A stretch of 42,187 bases of DNA from Enterovibrio qingdaonensis. Its GTDB lineage: Bacteria > Pseudomonadota > Gammaproteobacteria > Enterobacterales > Vibrionaceae. Shown in pieces: positions 11,061 to 23,073 of the stretch (position 1 is the first letter of the stretch; each line of letters begins with the position of its first letter). The DNA lies in assembly GCF_028683135.1 (NCBI RefSeq), contig NZ_JAJUBB010000031.1, forward strand, positions 1 to 42,187. Reading direction: 5' to 3'. Below the pieces are notes generated by a model. That model ran no database searches and was not told the origin of the DNA. It was given only the letters and a program-made list of their open reading frames with translations. The position numbers were made by a program, and so were the translations under genes.

Positions 11061-11261
11061 TTAGTCCATTTCGTCCATCCAACACAGGATGATCGCCTCT
11101 AGGATCTTTTCATTGGAGTGATTAGGGTCATCAGAGAACTCTTCCAGCTCCATCACCCAACGGTGCAAGTCAGTAAAACGCACCGTTTTCGGATCGATTT
11201 CCGGGAATTTATCTACCAGCTCAATTGCGATATCGCGTGAGTCAATCCATTTAAGGCTCAT
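11061..11261 (-). CDS. iscX: IscX, small acidic regulator of the Isc machinery
   Basis: Small acidic protein that binds IscS and modulates Fe-S cluster synthesis, proposed as an iron-dependent regulator. The sequence [19 protein letters not shown]...[20 protein letters not shown]...[18 protein letters not shown] is diagnostic. I chose the ATG at 11261, giving 66 aa as in E. coli, over a 71-aa version. The GGGAG 8 nt upstream suits this start. It is the last gene of the isc operon, 24 bp after fdx. Confidence 0.96.
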   Translation of the reverse strand: MSLKWIDSRDIAIELVDKFPEIDPKTVRFTDLHRWVMELEEFSDDPNHSNEKILEAIILCWMDEMD

Positions 11262-11285
11262 TACTCCTACTCCCAATCTTGTTAC

Positions 11286-11624
11286 TTAGTGGTTTTCAGC
11301 GGCGTGGTTCAGCGTGTAACGCGGAATTTCAACAACCAGATCTTCGTCTGCCACTTTTGCCTGACATCCCAAGCGAGACTCTGGCTCTAATCCCCATGCT
11401 TTATCCAGCATGTCATCTTCCAACTCGTCGCTCTCATCCATCGAGTCAAAGCCCTCACGAATGATCACGTGACACGTGGTACAAGCACATGATTTTTCAC
11501 ACGCGTGCTCAATCGCAATACCGTTGCGCAGTGCAACGTCCAAAACTGTATCGCCAGTTTCCGCTTCCAGTACTGCGCCTTCAGGACACAAGTCTTGGTG
11601 TGGCAGAACAACAATCTTTGGCAT
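11286..11624 (-). CDS. fdx: Isc [2Fe-2S] ferredoxin
   Basis: Adrenodoxin-type ferredoxin that supplies electrons for cluster assembly on IscU. Cluster ligands Cys42, Cys48, Cys51 and Cys87 match the E. coli protein; Cys46 is the additional conserved cysteine. Length is 112 aa. It starts 2 bp after the hscA stop, indicating a tightly coupled operon. Confidence 0.97.
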   Translation of the reverse strand: MPKIVVLPHQDLCPEGAVLEAETGDTVLDVALRNGIAIEHACEKSCACTTCHVIIREGFDSMDESDELEDDMLDKAWGLEPESRLGCQAKVADEDLVVEIPRYTLNHAAENH

Positions 11625-11626
11625 GT

Positions 11627-13477
11627 TTAAACCTCGTCAATTGAATGGCCAGCCAGTGCTTCGCGAATGGATTTATCCATACGGCGAGAAGCAAATTCCT
11701 GACTCGCTTTATCTGTATCTTTAATACCTTGCTCAATAGCAGCTGCATCATCCCCATTACGAAGCGCAATCAATGCTTCAATCGCTTCCACTAGGGCTTT
11801 TTGTTCTTCATCAGACAGCAGCAATTCACCGTCTGCTTGCATCGCTACCAGTAATCCTTCGATCACTCGATCTGCTTCAACGCGTTGCTCAGCCAAGTAG
11901 CGCAGATCTTTGTCTTCTTGCGCATGGGTAAACGACGACTTGATCATGTCGACAATTTCCATATCGCTCAGACCATAAGACGGTTTCACCTGAATAGATG
12001 CCTGAACTTCGGTGCTCTTTTCCATAGCTGTCACGGAAAGCAAACCATCCGCATCGACTTGGTAGGTCACACGAATGTGCGCAGCACCCGCAGCCATCGG
12101 CGGAATGCCCTTCAGGGTGAAGTCTGCCAGTGAACGGCAGTCATCTACCATTTCTCGCTCGCCCTGAACCACGTGTACTTTCATGCCCGTTTGGCCATCT
12201 TTGAACGTGGTGAATTCTTGTGCGCGAGCGACAGGAATCGTGGTATTGCGCGGAATGATCTTCTCAACCAGACCGCCCATGGTTTCAATGCCCAGAGACA
12301 ATGGGATAACATCCAGCAGCAGCATTTCGCCGTCCGGTTTGTTACCGACCAAGATGTCCGCTTGCGTAGCCGCACCAATCGCGACAACTTTATCGGGGTC
12401 AATGCTTGTTAGTGGTTTACGAGCAAAGAACTCACCGACCTTTTCACGAACCAAAGGCACGCGGGTTGAGCCACCCACCATCACCACTTCCAACACGTCT
12501 TCAGTTGAAACGGCAGCATCTTTCATCGCACGGCGACAAGACAGCAGCGTTTTCTTCACCAACGCACCAATCAGGTCATCAAACGCTTCACGCGTTAGCG
12601 AACCGTTCCAGCCAAGCACGTCAATGTCAGTGCTGCCTGCTGCGCTCAATGCTACTTTCGCTGCAGTTGCTGCATTGAGAAGACGGCGTCGATCGTCACC
12701 AGACAGTGCATCAAAGCCCGCTTGCTCCGCAATCCAATCGGCAACAAGGTGATCGAAGTCATCGCCGCCCAGTGCTGAATCACCACCGGTTGCTAACACT
12801 TCGAATACGCCTTTAGACAGACGAAGGATAGAAATATCGAACGTACCGCCCCCCAGATCGTATACCGCGATTACACCCTCCTGACCCGAGTCCAGACCGT
12901 AAGCAATCGCTGCCGCCGTTGGCTCGTTCAGAAGACGCAGTACATTCATACCCGCCAGTTTTGCTGCATCTTTGGTGCCCGCGCGCTGCGCGTCGTCAAA
13001 ATAAGCAGGAACGGTAATGACCACACCTTCAAGTTCACCGCCTAATGATTCAACTGCGCGAGTGTTCACCGCACGCAGAATGTCAGCAGACACCTGAATG
13101 GGGTTTTTCTTACCATCGCGGGTATTGATAATCGGAAGGCCGTTCTCAGAAGAGGACATGTCATAAGGAAGGTGAGGATAGCGAGACTGAACATCCGTTA
13201 GAGAACGTCCCATCATTCGCTTCACTGACACGACAGTGTTTGCGCTGTCAGTTTCAGACAATGCCTGTGCATCGTAACCGACTTTGATGTCGTTTTCGTC
13301 GTAATGAACGACCGACGGGATCAGTGCGCGACCCTCAAGATCGTTAAGCGTTGTCGCGGTACCGCTGCGAACAGACGCGACCAGTGTATTGGTTGTGCCA
13401 AGGTCAATACCTACTGCGCGCTTATGCTCGTGTGGCGCAGCACTTTGACCAGGTTCTGCAATTTGTAACAGTGCCAT
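11627..13477 (-). CDS. hscA: HscA, specialised Hsp70 chaperone of the Isc system
   Basis: ATP-driven Hsp70 that binds IscU and promotes cluster transfer. The Hsp70 signatures [26 protein letters not shown] and [16 protein letters not shown] are present, followed by a substrate-binding and lid domain. The start at 13477 ([10 protein letters not shown]), preceded by AGGA with 6-nt spacing, gives 616 aa, equal to E. coli. The longer version from 13504 adds nine residues without family support. It works with HscB, encoded just upstream. Confidence 0.97.
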   Translation of the reverse strand: MALLQIAEPGQSAAPHEHKRAVGIDLGTTNTLVASVRSGTATTLNDLEGRALIPSVVHYDENDIKVGYDAQALSETDSANTVVSVKRMMGRSLTDVQSRYPHLPYDMSSSENGLPIINTRDGKKNPIQVSADILRAVNTRAVESLGGELEGVVITVPAYFDDAQRAGTKDAAKLAGMNVLRLLNEPTAAAIAYGLDSGQEGVIAVYDLGGGTFDISILRLSKGVFEVLATGGDSALGGDDFDHLVADWIAEQAGFDALSGDDRRRLLNAATAAKVALSAAGSTDIDVLGWNGSLTREAFDDLIGALVKKTLLSCRRAMKDAAVSTEDVLEVVMVGGSTRVPLVREKVGEFFARKPLTSIDPDKVVAIGAATQADILVGNKPDGEMLLLDVIPLSLGIETMGGLVEKIIPRNTTIPVARAQEFTTFKDGQTGMKVHVVQGEREMVDDCRSLADFTLKGIPPMAAGAAHIRVTYQVDADGLLSVTAMEKSTEVQASIQVKPSYGLSDMEIVDMIKSSFTHAQEDKDLRYLAEQRVEADRVIEGLLVAMQADGELLLSDEEQKALVEAIEALIALRNGDDAAAIEQGIKDTDKASQEFASRRMDKSIREALAGHSIDEV

Positions 13478-13515
13478 GTTGGTTCCTGTAGCCTGATCAG
13501 CCACCGCGACGTTAA

Positions 13516-14031
13516 TTAGCCGAGCAGCCGATCTTCGATTCGTTCGATTTCTTGTTTGAGTTTGACTAAGAACTTAAGCTTGCGCACCGTTGCCGCTGCG
13601 TCAGACCACTGCGCATCATCGAGTTGTTTTTTTAGCTCGGTTAACAGTGATTTGTGAATGTTCGACACTTGCTGTTCAAAGTCAAACAACTTCTCTTCCG
13701 GCTCATTGCTGTCTGCAATCTCTTCAAGCTCTTCACGCAGTTCCATTTGCTGCATTAAAAACTCTGGGTCTTGCATGGTTTGCTGTTCGTCGCGCAGCTC
13801 GATCCCATTAAGAGAAAGCATGTATTCAGACCGGCGAACAGGATCGCTCAATGTCTGATACGCGTCGTTGATTTGTGCCGCTTTTTGAACAGCAAGCAGT
13901 TTATCTTGTTCAGATGCTGTTGCAAATTTGTCCGGATGAAAGCGTCTTTGAAGTTCGCGGTACTGCGAAGAAAGAGAGCTACCATCCAGTTCAAACTGAC
14001 ATGATAGCCCGAATAGTTCGAAATGATTCAT
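13516..14031 (-). CDS. hscB: HscB, J-domain co-chaperone
   Basis: Type III J protein that delivers IscU to HscA and stimulates its ATPase. The N-terminal J domain carries the HPD motif in [16 protein letters not shown], followed by a helical C-terminal IscU-binding domain. Length is 171 aa, as expected. It lies between iscA (13 bp upstream) and hscA (38 bp downstream). Confidence 0.97.
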   Translation of the reverse strand: MNHFELFGLSCQFELDGSSLSSQYRELQRRFHPDKFATASEQDKLLAVQKAAQINDAYQTLSDPVRRSEYMLSLNGIELRDEQQTMQDPEFLMQQMELREELEEIADSNEPEEKLFDFEQQVSNIHKSLLTELKKQLDDAQWSDAAATVRKLKFLVKLKQEIERIEDRLLG

Positions 14032-14044
14032 TTCATCTCACGAG

Positions 14045-14368
14045 TTAAACGTTAAAGCTCTCGCCACAACCACACTCGCTGCTTACGTTAGGGTTGTTGA
14101 ACTGAAAGCCTTCGTTCAGACCTTCTTTAGTGAAGTCCAACTCGGTGCCCTCGAGGTATAACATGCTCTTGCTATCGACAATGATTTTCACGCCATCGTG
14201 ATCGAAGATCTGATCTTCCTCTTGAAGTTCGTCAACAAACTCCAGCACATAGGCCATGCCTGAACAACCTGACGTGCGAACCCCTAAACGCAATCCAATG
14301 CCTTTTCCACGGCTTTCTAGAAAAGAACGAACGCGTGATGCCGCCGCGTCTGTCATAGTAATGGCCAT
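14045..14368 (-). CDS. iscA: IscA, A-type Fe-S carrier
   Basis: A-type carrier that receives clusters or iron and passes them to targets such as [4Fe-4S] enzymes. The three ligands Cys35 (SGCSGMAY), Cys99 and Cys101 (ECGCGESF) are present. Length is 107 aa. It sits 26 bp after iscU in the canonical place. Confidence 0.97.
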   Translation of the reverse strand: MAITMTDAAASRVRSFLESRGKGIGLRLGVRTSGCSGMAYVLEFVDELQEEDQIFDHDGVKIIVDSKSMLYLEGTELDFTKEGLNEGFQFNNPNVSSECGCGESFNV

Positions 14369-14394
14369 ATGTACAACAACCCTTTTGTTACGTA

Positions 14395-14778
14395 TTAAGC
14401 TTCGTGTTTTTTCTTGTAATCGCTAACTGCTGCTTTGATCGCATCTTCCGCAAGGATAGAGCAGTGAACTTTTACTGGTGGCAGTTCCAGTTCTTCCGCG
14501 ATTTCAGCATTTTTGATAGCAGCTGCTTCGTCCAGAGACTTGCCTTTCACCCACTCAGTAACCAGTGAGCTTGAAGCAATGGCTGAACCACAACCGTAGG
14601 TTTTAAACTTCGCGTCTTCGATGATGCCCTGCTCATTCACTTTAATTTGCAGTTTCATCACGTCACCACAAGCAGGTGCACCGACCATACCACTACCTAC
14701 ATTCGGATCATCTTTGTCGAATGCACCAACGTTACGCGGGTTTTCGTAGTGGTCGATTACTTTTTCACTGTAAGCCAT
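14395..14778 (-). CDS. iscU: IscU, Fe-S cluster assembly scaffold
   Basis: Scaffold on which IscS-derived sulfur and iron form [2Fe-2S] clusters. Cluster ligands Cys37, Cys63 and Cys106, the labilising Asp39, and the HscA recognition motif LPPVK at 99-103 are visible. Length is 127 aa. It follows iscS by 29 bp. Confidence 0.98.
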   Translation of the reverse strand: MAYSEKVIDHYENPRNVGAFDKDDPNVGSGMVGAPACGDVMKLQIKVNEQGIIEDAKFKTYGCGSAIASSSLVTEWVKGKSLDEAAAIKNAEIAEELELPPVKVHCSILAEDAIKAAVSDYKKKHEA

Positions 14779-14807
14779 GATTAATTCCTCGAAATCCTAA
14801 CTACTGA

Positions 14808-16022
14808 TTAGTGGTGTGCCCACTCAACAGTGTTCAAATCAATACCTTCTTTGTACATGTCCCACAGTGGTGACATTTCACGCAGTTTAATCACTGCTTT
14901 ACGTACTTGCTCAATCGCGTGATCCACTTCTTCTTCAGTGGTAAAGCGGCCGAATGAGAAACGAATTGAACTGTGTGCCAGCTCATCGTTTAGGCCAAGA
15001 GCACGGAGAACATAAGAAGGTTCTAGGCTTGCTGATGTACATGCAGAGCCAGAAGACACTGCAAGATCCTTAAGAGCCATCAGCAGCGACTCGCCTTCAA
15101 CGAAAGCAAAGCTAACGTTAAGGTTTGACGCGACGCGTTGGTCAAAATCACCATTCACATAAACCGCTTCTAGGTCTTTCACGCCGTCATAGAAACGGTT
15201 GCGAAGTGCCAGCGAGTGCGCCATGTCTTTTTCAAGTTCTTCTTTGGCGATACGGAATGCTTCACCCATACCCACGATTTGGTGAGTCGGCAAGGTACCA
15301 GAACGGAAACCGCGCTCATGACCACCGCCGTGCATTTGAGCTTCTAAGCGAATACGTGGCTTACGGCGAACATACAGGGCACCGATGCCTTTAGGGCCGT
15401 ATACTTTGTGCGCACTCATCGAAATCAAGTCTACTTTGATTTCTTGGGTGTCTAACGGCAGTTTACCGATAGATTGCGCAGCATCTACGTGGAATACCAC
15501 TTTTCGCTCGCGACACAATTCACCAATTGCAGCGATGTCTTGAATCACACCAATTTCGTTGTTTACATGCATGATGGAAACAAGAATAGTGTCTTCACGC
15601 ATAGCATCGGCGAGTTTACCAAGGTCAACGATACCGTTTGACTCTGGCTCCAAGTAGGTGACTTCGTAACCTTCACGCTCTAGTTGGCGGCATGGATCCA
15701 GAACAGCTTTATGCTCGGTTTTGCACGTAATAATGTGCTTACCTTTCTTTCCGTAGAAGTGAGCAACGCCTTTGATTGCCAAGTTATCTGATTCAGTTGC
15801 ACCAGACGTGAATACGATCTCACGTGGGTCTGCATTCAGATAATTAGCGATATTTTCGCGCGCCGTGTCTACTGCTTCTTCAGCTTGCCAACCGTAGCGG
15901 TGCGAACGAGATGCTGGGTTACCAAAACAACCATCAATGGTCAGGCACTGCATCATCTTTTCTGCCACACGCGGATCTACTGGGCATGTCGCTGAATAGT
16001 CAAAATAAATTGGCAATTTCAT
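14808..16022 (-). CDS. iscS: IscS, cysteine desulfurase
   Basis: PLP enzyme that mobilises sulfur from cysteine as a persulfide for Fe-S clusters and tRNA thiolation. Lys206 ([10 protein letters not shown]) binds PLP and Cys328 ([10 protein letters not shown]) is the persulfide residue; both numbers match E. coli. The start at 16022 ([12 protein letters not shown]), with GGAG and 6-nt spacing, gives 404 aa. The longer reading from 16046 reaches back toward iscR and lacks support. Confidence 0.98.
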   Translation of the reverse strand: MKLPIYFDYSATCPVDPRVAEKMMQCLTIDGCFGNPASRSHRYGWQAEEAVDTARENIANYLNADPREIVFTSGATESDNLAIKGVAHFYGKKGKHIITCKTEHKAVLDPCRQLEREGYEVTYLEPESNGIVDLGKLADAMREDTILVSIMHVNNEIGVIQDIAAIGELCRERKVVFHVDAAQSIGKLPLDTQEIKVDLISMSAHKVYGPKGIGALYVRRKPRIRLEAQMHGGGHERGFRSGTLPTHQIVGMGEAFRIAKEELEKDMAHSLALRNRFYDGVKDLEAVYVNGDFDQRVASNLNVSFAFVEGESLLMALKDLAVSSGSACTSASLEPSYVLRALGLNDELAHSSIRFSFGRFTTEEEVDHAIEQVRKAVIKLREMSPLWDMYKEGIDLNTVEWAHH

Positions 16023-16055
16023 TTGTGTCTCCAAGTACTCCGGCACTTCTATTTA

Positions 16056-16577
16056 CTACGAGCGAAAATTCACACCCATTGAAACAGGGGTTTCGCTGCC
16101 ACTGGAGTTTAAACCATGTCTAACAATAGTGGGTGACTCAAGCGTAGAGTCTTGACGATCTGCGACTTGCTTAACTTCGTTGTTATGCATTAATTCGCCG
16201 AGCGTGATGTCATTTAAAAAGCCGCTAATACGCGCGCTTAAATCGCGCCATAGCGTATGTGTCAAACAGCGTGTACCGCCTTGGCAATCGCCTTTACCTT
16301 GACACTTGGTCGCGTCTACGGATTCATCAACCGCTGCGATAACCATGCCGACTGCGATTTCATTCGCGTTAACACCCAAGCGATAACCACCACCTGGACC
16401 TCGAACACTGGATACCAGCCCTGCTTTACGCAGACGCGAGAAAAGTTGTTCCAGATATGATAGAGAAATGCCTTGGCGTTCTGAAATATCTGCAAGAGGC
16501 ACTGGCCCCATTTCGGAGTGTAGCGCGACATCCAGCATCGCTGTAACGGCATATCTGCCTTTCGAAGTCAGTCTCAT
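16056..16577 (-). CDS. iscR: IscR, Rrf2-family [2Fe-2S] transcription regulator
   Basis: Fe-S sensing regulator that represses its own operon when holding a [2Fe-2S] cluster. The Rrf2 winged-helix DNA-binding part is residues about 1-80 ([19 protein letters not shown]). Cluster ligands Cys92, Cys98, Cys104 and His107 are all present. The 173-aa length includes a polar C-terminal tail. It is the first gene of the isc operon, with candidate IscR boxes just upstream at about 16621-16668. Confidence 0.97.
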   Translation of the reverse strand: MRLTSKGRYAVTAMLDVALHSEMGPVPLADISERQGISLSYLEQLFSRLRKAGLVSSVRGPGGGYRLGVNANEIAVGMVIAAVDESVDATKCQGKGDCQGGTRCLTHTLWRDLSARISGFLNDITLGELMHNNEVKQVADRQDSTLESPTIVRHGLNSSGSETPVSMGVNFRS

Positions 16578-16620
16578 AACATCCTACCTGTGAGCGAGTA
16601 ATGTGATGAGTCTGACATAC

Positions 16621-16668
16621 CCGACTAATATGGTCAAGTATTTAACCTACTAAATTAGTCAAGTTTTT
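16621..16668 (-). promoter_or_regulatory. iscR promoter region with two IscR type-1-like boxes
   Basis: On the minus strand two related segments, ACTTGACTAATTTAGTAGG and ACTTGACCATATTAGTCGG, repeat about 28 bp apart, 40-90 bp before iscR. Both resemble type-1 IscR sites, and TTGACT/TTGACC can serve as -35 hexamers. IscR autorepression of isc operons is well established; the assignment of these boxes is by resemblance only. Confidence 0.65.
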
Positions 16669-16687
16669 AACCCTTAAAATATAAGGA

Positions 16688-17419
16688 CTATTTCTTGTTT
16701 TCTTTGCGCAGTTTCTCAACAGATGACAGAACGCCGCGGAGAATATTTAACTCTTGGCTCTCTGGGCGTGCGCGGTTGAAAAGCCTGCGCAATTTGGTCA
16801 TTACCATGCCTGGATGCGCTTTATTAATAAAGCCAGTTTCATTCAACACATCTTCTAAGTGTGTGTAGAAACGCTCTAGATCTTCAGCAAGCGGATAAGG
16901 TTGTTCTTTTACCTCACCTTTATATGCTTGGCTATCAAGCCATGCCATGCGTGACTCATAACACAGCGTCTGAACCGCCATTGCCAGATTCAGCGAGCTG
17001 TATTCTGGGTTTGCGGGAATGGCCACATGGAAATGACAGGTTTGAAGTTCTTCGTTCGTCAATCCGGTACGTTCGCGACCGAACACAAATGCAACCGGGT
17101 GCGACGCCGCTTCTTCTACGGCTTTAATACCCGCTTCACGCGAGTCCAACATTGGCCATTCCAGTGTGCGGTTACGCGCACTCGTGCCAATGACTAAGCC
17201 ACAGTCTGCAACAGCCTCTTCGACGGTGTTAACGATGCGTGCATTGTTAGCAATATCGCTCGCGCCGGCAGCCAAAGCGATTGCTTGACCGTCAACAGTG
17301 CATTCTGGTGCGACCAGAACCATGTTTTTCAGCCCCATCACTTTCATTGCGCGAGCTGCTGAGCCGATGTTGCCTGAATGTGTGGTGCCTACGAGCACAA
17401 TTCGAATATTATCTAACAT
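16688..17419 (-). CDS. trmJ: TrmJ, tRNA Cm32/Um32 2'-O-methyltransferase
   Basis: SPOUT-class methyltransferase for the ribose of tRNA position 32. The N-terminal [22 protein letters not shown] and the knot motifs [13 protein letters not shown] and [13 protein letters not shown] are clear. Length is 243 aa. It is followed by iscR in the same orientation and diverges from suhB, the trmJ/suhB arrangement also found in enterobacteria. Confidence 0.96.
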   Translation of the reverse strand: MLDNIRIVLVGTTHSGNIGSAARAMKVMGLKNMVLVAPECTVDGQAIALAAGASDIANNARIVNTVEEAVADCGLVIGTSARNRTLEWPMLDSREAGIKAVEEAASHPVAFVFGRERTGLTNEELQTCHFHVAIPANPEYSSLNLAMAVQTLCYESRMAWLDSQAYKGEVKEQPYPLAEDLERFYTHLEDVLNETGFINKAHPGMVMTKLRRLFNRARPESQELNILRGVLSSVEKLRKENKK

Positions 17420-17552
17420 TTAGCGTTCACTGAATTTCTTCGATTACAAAAAGCCGCGGGATTCTACCACAACACGAAACGAATTGTGGTGTTTTGCTTT
17501 AGAGACCGCAACGCATGCACAAAAAATAACCACTTCCCTTTTAGCCCAGCTC

Positions 17553-17586
17553 TGATATACTCGCCGCCGCTTTCCGTTCTTTAACA
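17553..17586 (+). promoter_or_regulatory. suhB promoter (extended -10) and boxA-like leader element
   Basis: TATACT at 17556-17561 with TG one base further upstream forms an extended -10, followed by a GC-rich discriminator. A boxA-like element, CGTTCTTTAACA, lies at 17575-17586, just before the weak ribosome site and the ATG at 17604. It matches the rrn boxA core (CTTTAACA). In E. coli, a boxA in the suhB leader allows the NusB/NusE/SuhB complex to repress suhB. The same loop is inferred here. Confidence 0.7.
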
Positions 17587-17603
17587 TCCGTTGGGAAATT
17601 TGT

Positions 17604-18407
17604 ATGCATCCTATGCTAAACATTGCCATTCGCGCTGCGCGAAAGGCTGGCGACTTTATCGCTAAATCTGCTGAAAACCCTGATAACGTAGAAGCGTCTT
17701 CTAAAGGCACTAACGACTTCGTTACCAATGTCGACACTTCTGCAGAGCACATCATTATCGATGTAATCAAGAAATCTTACCCTGAACACTGCATCGTTTC
17801 AGAAGAAGCGGGCGTCGTATCAGGCAAAGACACTGATTACCAATGGATCATCGACCCACTGGATGGCACGACCAACTTTGTAAAATCATTCCCACATTTC
17901 TCTGTGTCTATCGCTTTGCGCATCAAAGGTCGCACTGAGATCGCATGTGTTTATGATCCAATCCGTAACGAACTGTTCTCTGCTCAACGTGGTGCTGGTG
18001 CACAGTTGAACAGCAAGCGTATCCGTGTAGGTGAAGCGAAAGATCTGTCAGGCACTATCCTGGCGACTGGCTTCCCATTCAAAGCGAAACAACATTCTGA
18101 AGGTTTCATGAAAGTTGTTAGCGCACTGTTCGTTGATTGTGCAGACTTCCGTCGCACAGGTTCTGCTGCACTGGATCTGTGTTATGTAGCTGCTGGCCGT
18201 GTTGACGGTTTCTTCGAACTTGGCCTGAAGCCTTGGGATATCGCTGCGGGCGAATTGATTGCTCGTGAAGCTGGTGCGATCTGTACTGACTTCTCTGGTG
18301 GTACTGACTACGTTCAGTCTGGCAACATCGTTACTGCTAACCCAAAAGTATTGAAAAATATTTTGGCGAAGATTCGCGACAACGCGAATGAAGCGATGAA
18401 AAAATAA
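17604..18407 (+). CDS. suhB: SuhB, inositol-phosphatase-fold Nus factor
   Basis: Member of the inositol monophosphatase family. In enterobacteria it acts mainly as a component of the rRNA antitermination complex with NusA, NusB, NusE and NusG. The metal-binding motifs SEEAG (66-70) and DPLDGTTNF (84-92) and the late KPWDIAAGELIAREAG are all intact, so phosphatase chemistry should be preserved. Length is 267 aa. It diverges from trmJ, has a boxA-like leader element and ends in a strong terminator. Confidence 0.97.
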   Translation: MHPMLNIAIRAARKAGDFIAKSAENPDNVEASSKGTNDFVTNVDTSAEHIIIDVIKKSYPEHCIVSEEAGVVSGKDTDYQWIIDPLDGTTNFVKSFPHFSVSIALRIKGRTEIACVYDPIRNELFSAQRGAGAQLNSKRIRVGEAKDLSGTILATGFPFKAKQHSEGFMKVVSALFVDCADFRRTGSAALDLCYVAAGRVDGFFELGLKPWDIAAGELIAREAGAICTDFSGGTDYVQSGNIVTANPKVLKNILAKIRDNANEAMKK

Positions 18408-18424
18408 GATTCTTCGGAATTGAA

Positions 18425-18454
18425 AAAGGCGTCCTTCGGGACGCCTTTTTTGTT
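18425..18454 (+). terminator. suhB terminator
   Basis: A 10-bp stem (18425-18434 with 18439-18448) closed by a TTCG tetraloop is followed by TTTTTTG, a textbook rho-independent terminator 17 bp past the suhB stop. Confidence 0.93.
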
Positions 18455-18505
18455 TCTTGTTTGCAGCGTGAGCGAGACTGCCGCGTTTTTCATGTCGATA
18501 AAAAA

Positions 18506-18525
18506 ACGGAGCCCTTGGGCTCCGT
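18506..18525 (-). terminator. secF terminator
   Basis: The 9-bp stem ACGGAGCCC/GGGCTCCGT sits 21 bp past the secF stop on the minus strand and is followed there by a seven-T run. The opposite side also has T residues, so it may back up suhB termination. Confidence 0.9.
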
Positions 18526-18545
18526 TTTCTGTTCAAGCTCTGCCA

Positions 18546-19496
18546 TTAAGGCATCGGATCAAACTCTTCACCTTCTTTGTCAACAGGTGGCGGTGGCAAC
18601 AAGTGCTCACGGGTCAGACCCAGAGACAGTGCCAGTGCCGAAGCGACATAGATAGAAGAATACGTACCGACAGTAATACCAATCAGCAATGCGGCAGCGA
18701 AACCATGAATCATTGCACCACCTTGTAGGAACAAGGCGATAACCACGAACAAGGTCGTTCCCGACGTGATGATAGTACGGCTTAGCGTTTGCGAGATTGA
18801 CTCATTCATGATGTCAGCCGAGTCGCCTTTACGCATCTTACGGAAGTTTTCACGAACGCGGTCAAATACAACAATGGTATCGTTGAGCGAGTAACCCACA
18901 ACCGTCAACAGTGCCGCCACAATGGTTAAATCCACTTCAATTTGTAAGAAAGAGAAAATACCCAAGGTGATGATCACGTCGTGCGCAAGTGACGCTACTG
19001 CGCCCGTCGCCAAACGCCATTCAAAACGGACAGACACGTAAAGCAAGATACAAAGCAGTGACGCGATAATCGCGAGACCACCCGCCTCTGTCAGTTCTTC
19101 ACCAACGTTCGGCCCGACGAATTCGATACGGCGCATGTCTACTTCCTGCCCCGTACCCGCCTTAATTGCATCTAAGATTTGGGTGCCTAGCAACTCACCT
19201 TGCGCATCTTCACGAGGACGCAGGCGAACCATAACATCTCGTGACGTACCAAAGTTTTGCACGATGGCATCACCAAACCCTTTTGCTGCGAGCGCTTCAC
19301 GGATTTGAGGCAAGTCAGCTGGCTTTTCAAAGCCCACTTCAATCAGCGTACCGCCCGTGAAATCCAAACCCCAGTTCAACCATTTGGTTGAGAGGGTAAA
19401 GATTGACGCGGCAATCATTAACGCGGAGAAAATGTAAGCGGGCTTGGACCAGCGCATAAAGTCGAAAAAGAAGTTCGGCTTTAAAAGTTGAAACAT
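18546..19496 (-). CDS. secF: SecF, protein-export membrane protein
   Basis: RND-type partner of SecD that uses the proton-motive force to complete periplasmic release of exported proteins. An N-terminal membrane helix (YIFSALMIAASIFTLS), the periplasmic domain beginning LDFTGGTLIEVGF, and five further membrane segments are visible. The conserved VVGYSLNDTIVVFDRVREN lies in the fourth membrane region. Length is 316 aa. It follows secD by 12 bp and ends the operon before a strong terminator. Confidence 0.97.
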   Translation of the reverse strand: MFQLLKPNFFFDFMRWSKPAYIFSALMIAASIFTLSTKWLNWGLDFTGGTLIEVGFEKPADLPQIREALAAKGFGDAIVQNFGTSRDVMVRLRPREDAQGELLGTQILDAIKAGTGQEVDMRRIEFVGPNVGEELTEAGGLAIIASLLCILLYVSVRFEWRLATGAVASLAHDVIITLGIFSFLQIEVDLTIVAALLTVVGYSLNDTIVVFDRVRENFRKMRKGDSADIMNESISQTLSRTIITSGTTLFVVIALFLQGGAMIHGFAAALLIGITVGTYSSIYVASALALSLGLTREHLLPPPPVDKEGEEFDPMP

Positions 19497-19508
19497 TTTA
19501 ATGCCTCC

Positions 19509-21362
19509 TTAAATCGACAATTTATCTACGCGCTTGCCGCCGTAGACCAAGTTAACCAAACAACGCGTACCGATAATCGCCGTAAACATAGACGTCAAAA
19601 TACCGATAGACAGTGTTACCGCGAAACCTTTCACCGGACCTGTACCTACTGCAAACAAAATGAATGCCGTGATTAAGGTGGTGATGTTCGCATCGGCAAT
19701 GGTACTGAATGCGTTCGCATAACCTTGGTGAATCGCTTGTTGAGGGTTACGCCCTTCAAGGATTTCATCACGGATACGTTCAAATATCAGTACGTTCGCA
19801 TCGATCGCCATACCGACGGTCAGAACGATACCTGCGATACCCGGCAGCGTCATGGTTGCACCAGGAATCATCGACATGACACCGATAATCAATACCACAT
19901 TTGCCAGCAGTGCTACGTTTGCGAACAAACCAAATCGACGGTAGTAGACGGCGGTGAACAACATCACTGCGATCAAGCCGTACAGACACGCCTTAATACC
20001 CATATCGATGTTCTGCTGACCCATTGATGGACCAATGGTACGTTCTTCAACGATGGAGATTGGCGCGATCAGCGCACCTGCACGCAACAGCAGTGCAAGG
20101 TTGTGAGCTTCAGCCTGAGAGTCGATACCTGTGATTCGGAAGTTACGACCCAGCGCCGTTTGAATGGTCGCTTGGTTGATCACTTCTTCATGCTTAGCCA
20201 GGATAACCTTGCCGTTCGCATCACGTTTACCGCTGTCTTTATACTCGGTAAAGACCGTTGCCATCAGTTTGCCAACATTGTTCTTACTGAACGCGGCCAT
20301 CTTGCCACCGCCTTCGCTATCCAGCGAGATGTTTACCTGAGGGCGGCTGTATTCATCAAAGCTTGAGCTTGCATCGGTGATGTGAGAACCACCAAGAATC
20401 ACACGCTTTTTAACAACAACTGGGCGACCATCACGGGTTTGCTTGATTTCGCTACCCGGTGGAACACGACCCGCAGCTGCAGCAGCCAGATCGGCGCTGT
20501 CATCCACTTCACGAAATTCCAACGTTGCCGTCGCACCCAAGATTTCTTTCGCACGCGCAGTGTCCTGAACACCTGGTAGTTCAACCACGATGCGGCTTGC
20601 ACCTTGGCGCTGAACCAGAGGCTCGGCAACACCCAACTCATTCACACGGTTACGCAGAATGGTGATGTTTTGCTCTACAGCGTAGTTACGGATTTCCTGA
20701 AGACGTTGCTCGGTGAACTTAGCAGAAACAGCAAAACGGGCACTGTCGGTGGTAAACACCATATCTGGGTGCAGTTTCGCCAGTTCAGACTCAGCTTTAT
20801 CCATGTCTTCTTCGTTACGGAAAGTCACGTCGATGTTATCGTCAGCACCCACACGGATACCACGGTAACGGATCTTCGCTTCACGTAACTCGGTACGGAA
20901 CGTATCTTCCTGTTGGCTGAGCAGCTTTTCCATCGCTGCATCCATGTCTACTTCCATCAGGAAGTGAACACCACCACGAAGGTCGAGGCCCAATTTCATT
21001 GGGGTAGCGCCAATCGCTTCAAGCCAACTCGGCGTCGCTGCTGCAAGGTTAAGTGCAACGACGTAGCCTTCTTCTTTGTACTCAGCGTTTAGTACATCAC
21101 GGGCTTCAATTTGCTGGTCAGTATTTTTGAAACGAACCAGAACTGTGCCGTTTTCCAGCGCAAGAGATTGGAAAGGAATGTTGTCTTTTTCGAGGGTATT
21201 TTTGACGGAGTCCAGAGTTGAAAGATCAACCGAGGCGCCACGCGCCCCGGAGATTTGAACCGCTGGATCTTCACCGTAGATATTGGGAAGTGCATAGATT
21301 GCGCCGACGATTAACACCAACACAACCATAATGTACTTCCACAAAGGATAACGGTTTAGCAC
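19509..21362 (-). CDS. secD: SecD, protein-export membrane protein
   Basis: Large partner of SecF in the SecDF-YajC complex of the inner membrane. It has an N-terminal membrane helix ([21 protein letters not shown]), a large periplasmic P1 domain including [16 protein letters not shown], and a C-terminal five-helix membrane block with [23 protein letters not shown]. Length is 617 aa, as in other gammaproteobacteria. The start codon is GTG at 21362, with AGGA 8 nt upstream. It follows yajC by 26 bp. Confidence 0.97.
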   Translation of the reverse strand: MLNRYPLWKYIMVVLVLIVGAIYALPNIYGEDPAVQISGARGASVDLSTLDSVKNTLEKDNIPFQSLALENGTVLVRFKNTDQQIEARDVLNAEYKEEGYVVALNLAAATPSWLEAIGATPMKLGLDLRGGVHFLMEVDMDAAMEKLLSQQEDTFRTELREAKIRYRGIRVGADDNIDVTFRNEEDMDKAESELAKLHPDMVFTTDSARFAVSAKFTEQRLQEIRNYAVEQNITILRNRVNELGVAEPLVQRQGASRIVVELPGVQDTARAKEILGATATLEFREVDDSADLAAAAAGRVPPGSEIKQTRDGRPVVVKKRVILGGSHITDASSSFDEYSRPQVNISLDSEGGGKMAAFSKNNVGKLMATVFTEYKDSGKRDANGKVILAKHEEVINQATIQTALGRNFRITGIDSQAEAHNLALLLRAGALIAPISIVEERTIGPSMGQQNIDMGIKACLYGLIAVMLFTAVYYRRFGLFANVALLANVVLIIGVMSMIPGATMTLPGIAGIVLTVGMAIDANVLIFERIRDEILEGRNPQQAIHQGYANAFSTIADANITTLITAFILFAVGTGPVKGFAVTLSIGILTSMFTAIIGTRCLVNLVYGGKRVDKLSI

Positions 21363-21388
21363 TGCTATGATCCTTTATGGTGATGGGC

Positions 21389-21718
21389 TTACAGCGACTG
21401 AATCGTGCCTTTTGGCAGAACAGCAGTCACAAAATCCTTTTTAATAGTTACTTCACTGTTCGCGCCAAGCGCGATAACGATGAAGTCATTGTCTTCCGAA
21501 ATTTTAGTGATTTTGCCTACCAAGCCACCGTTGGTCAGCACTTCATCACCTTTACCCATCGATGCCATCAGGTTCTTGTGCTCTTTAACACGTTTTGCCT
21601 GCGGACGGTAAATCATGAAGTAGAAAATAACGGCAAATAGGCCAAGCATGATAAATAGCTGCATACCGCCACCTTGTGGTGCGCCTTCTGCTGCTGCATG
21701 AGCTTGTGAAATAAACAT
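21389..21718 (-). CDS. yajC: YajC, Sec translocon accessory subunit
   Basis: Small single-span membrane protein of the SecDF-YajC complex. One helix (about residues 22-40, LFIMLGLFAVIFYFMIYRP) is followed by RPQAKRVKEHKNLMASMGKGDEVLTNGGLVGKI, the family signature. Length is 109 aa. It lies between tgt and secD in the conserved queA-tgt-yajC-secD-secF order. Confidence 0.96.
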   Translation of the reverse strand: MFISQAHAAAEGAPQGGGMQLFIMLGLFAVIFYFMIYRPQAKRVKEHKNLMASMGKGDEVLTNGGLVGKITKISEDNDFIVIALGANSEVTIKKDFVTAVLPKGTIQSL

Positions 21719-21765
21719 TCAGGTACGTCCTCGTATTAATTTGAACATTTTTACTGGTCTCTTCG

Positions 21766-21789
21766 TTGTCGGCGGTCTCCCGCCGACAA
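21766..21789. repeat. Perfect hairpin between tgt and yajC
   Basis: A 10-bp perfect inverted repeat TTGTCGGCGG/CCGCCGACAA with a 4-nt loop (arms 21766-21775 and 21780-21789) lies 10 bp past the tgt stop. There is no T-run on the minus-strand exit side. It may be a processing or stabilising hairpin that sets the ratio of tgt to yajC-secDF message. Confidence 0.6.
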
Positions 21790-21799
21790 TTTGGAAACC

Positions 21800-23044
<1,245 letters not shown>

Positions 23045-23073
23045 TTACCAAACGAGTTCACGCCAAGCCCTGA

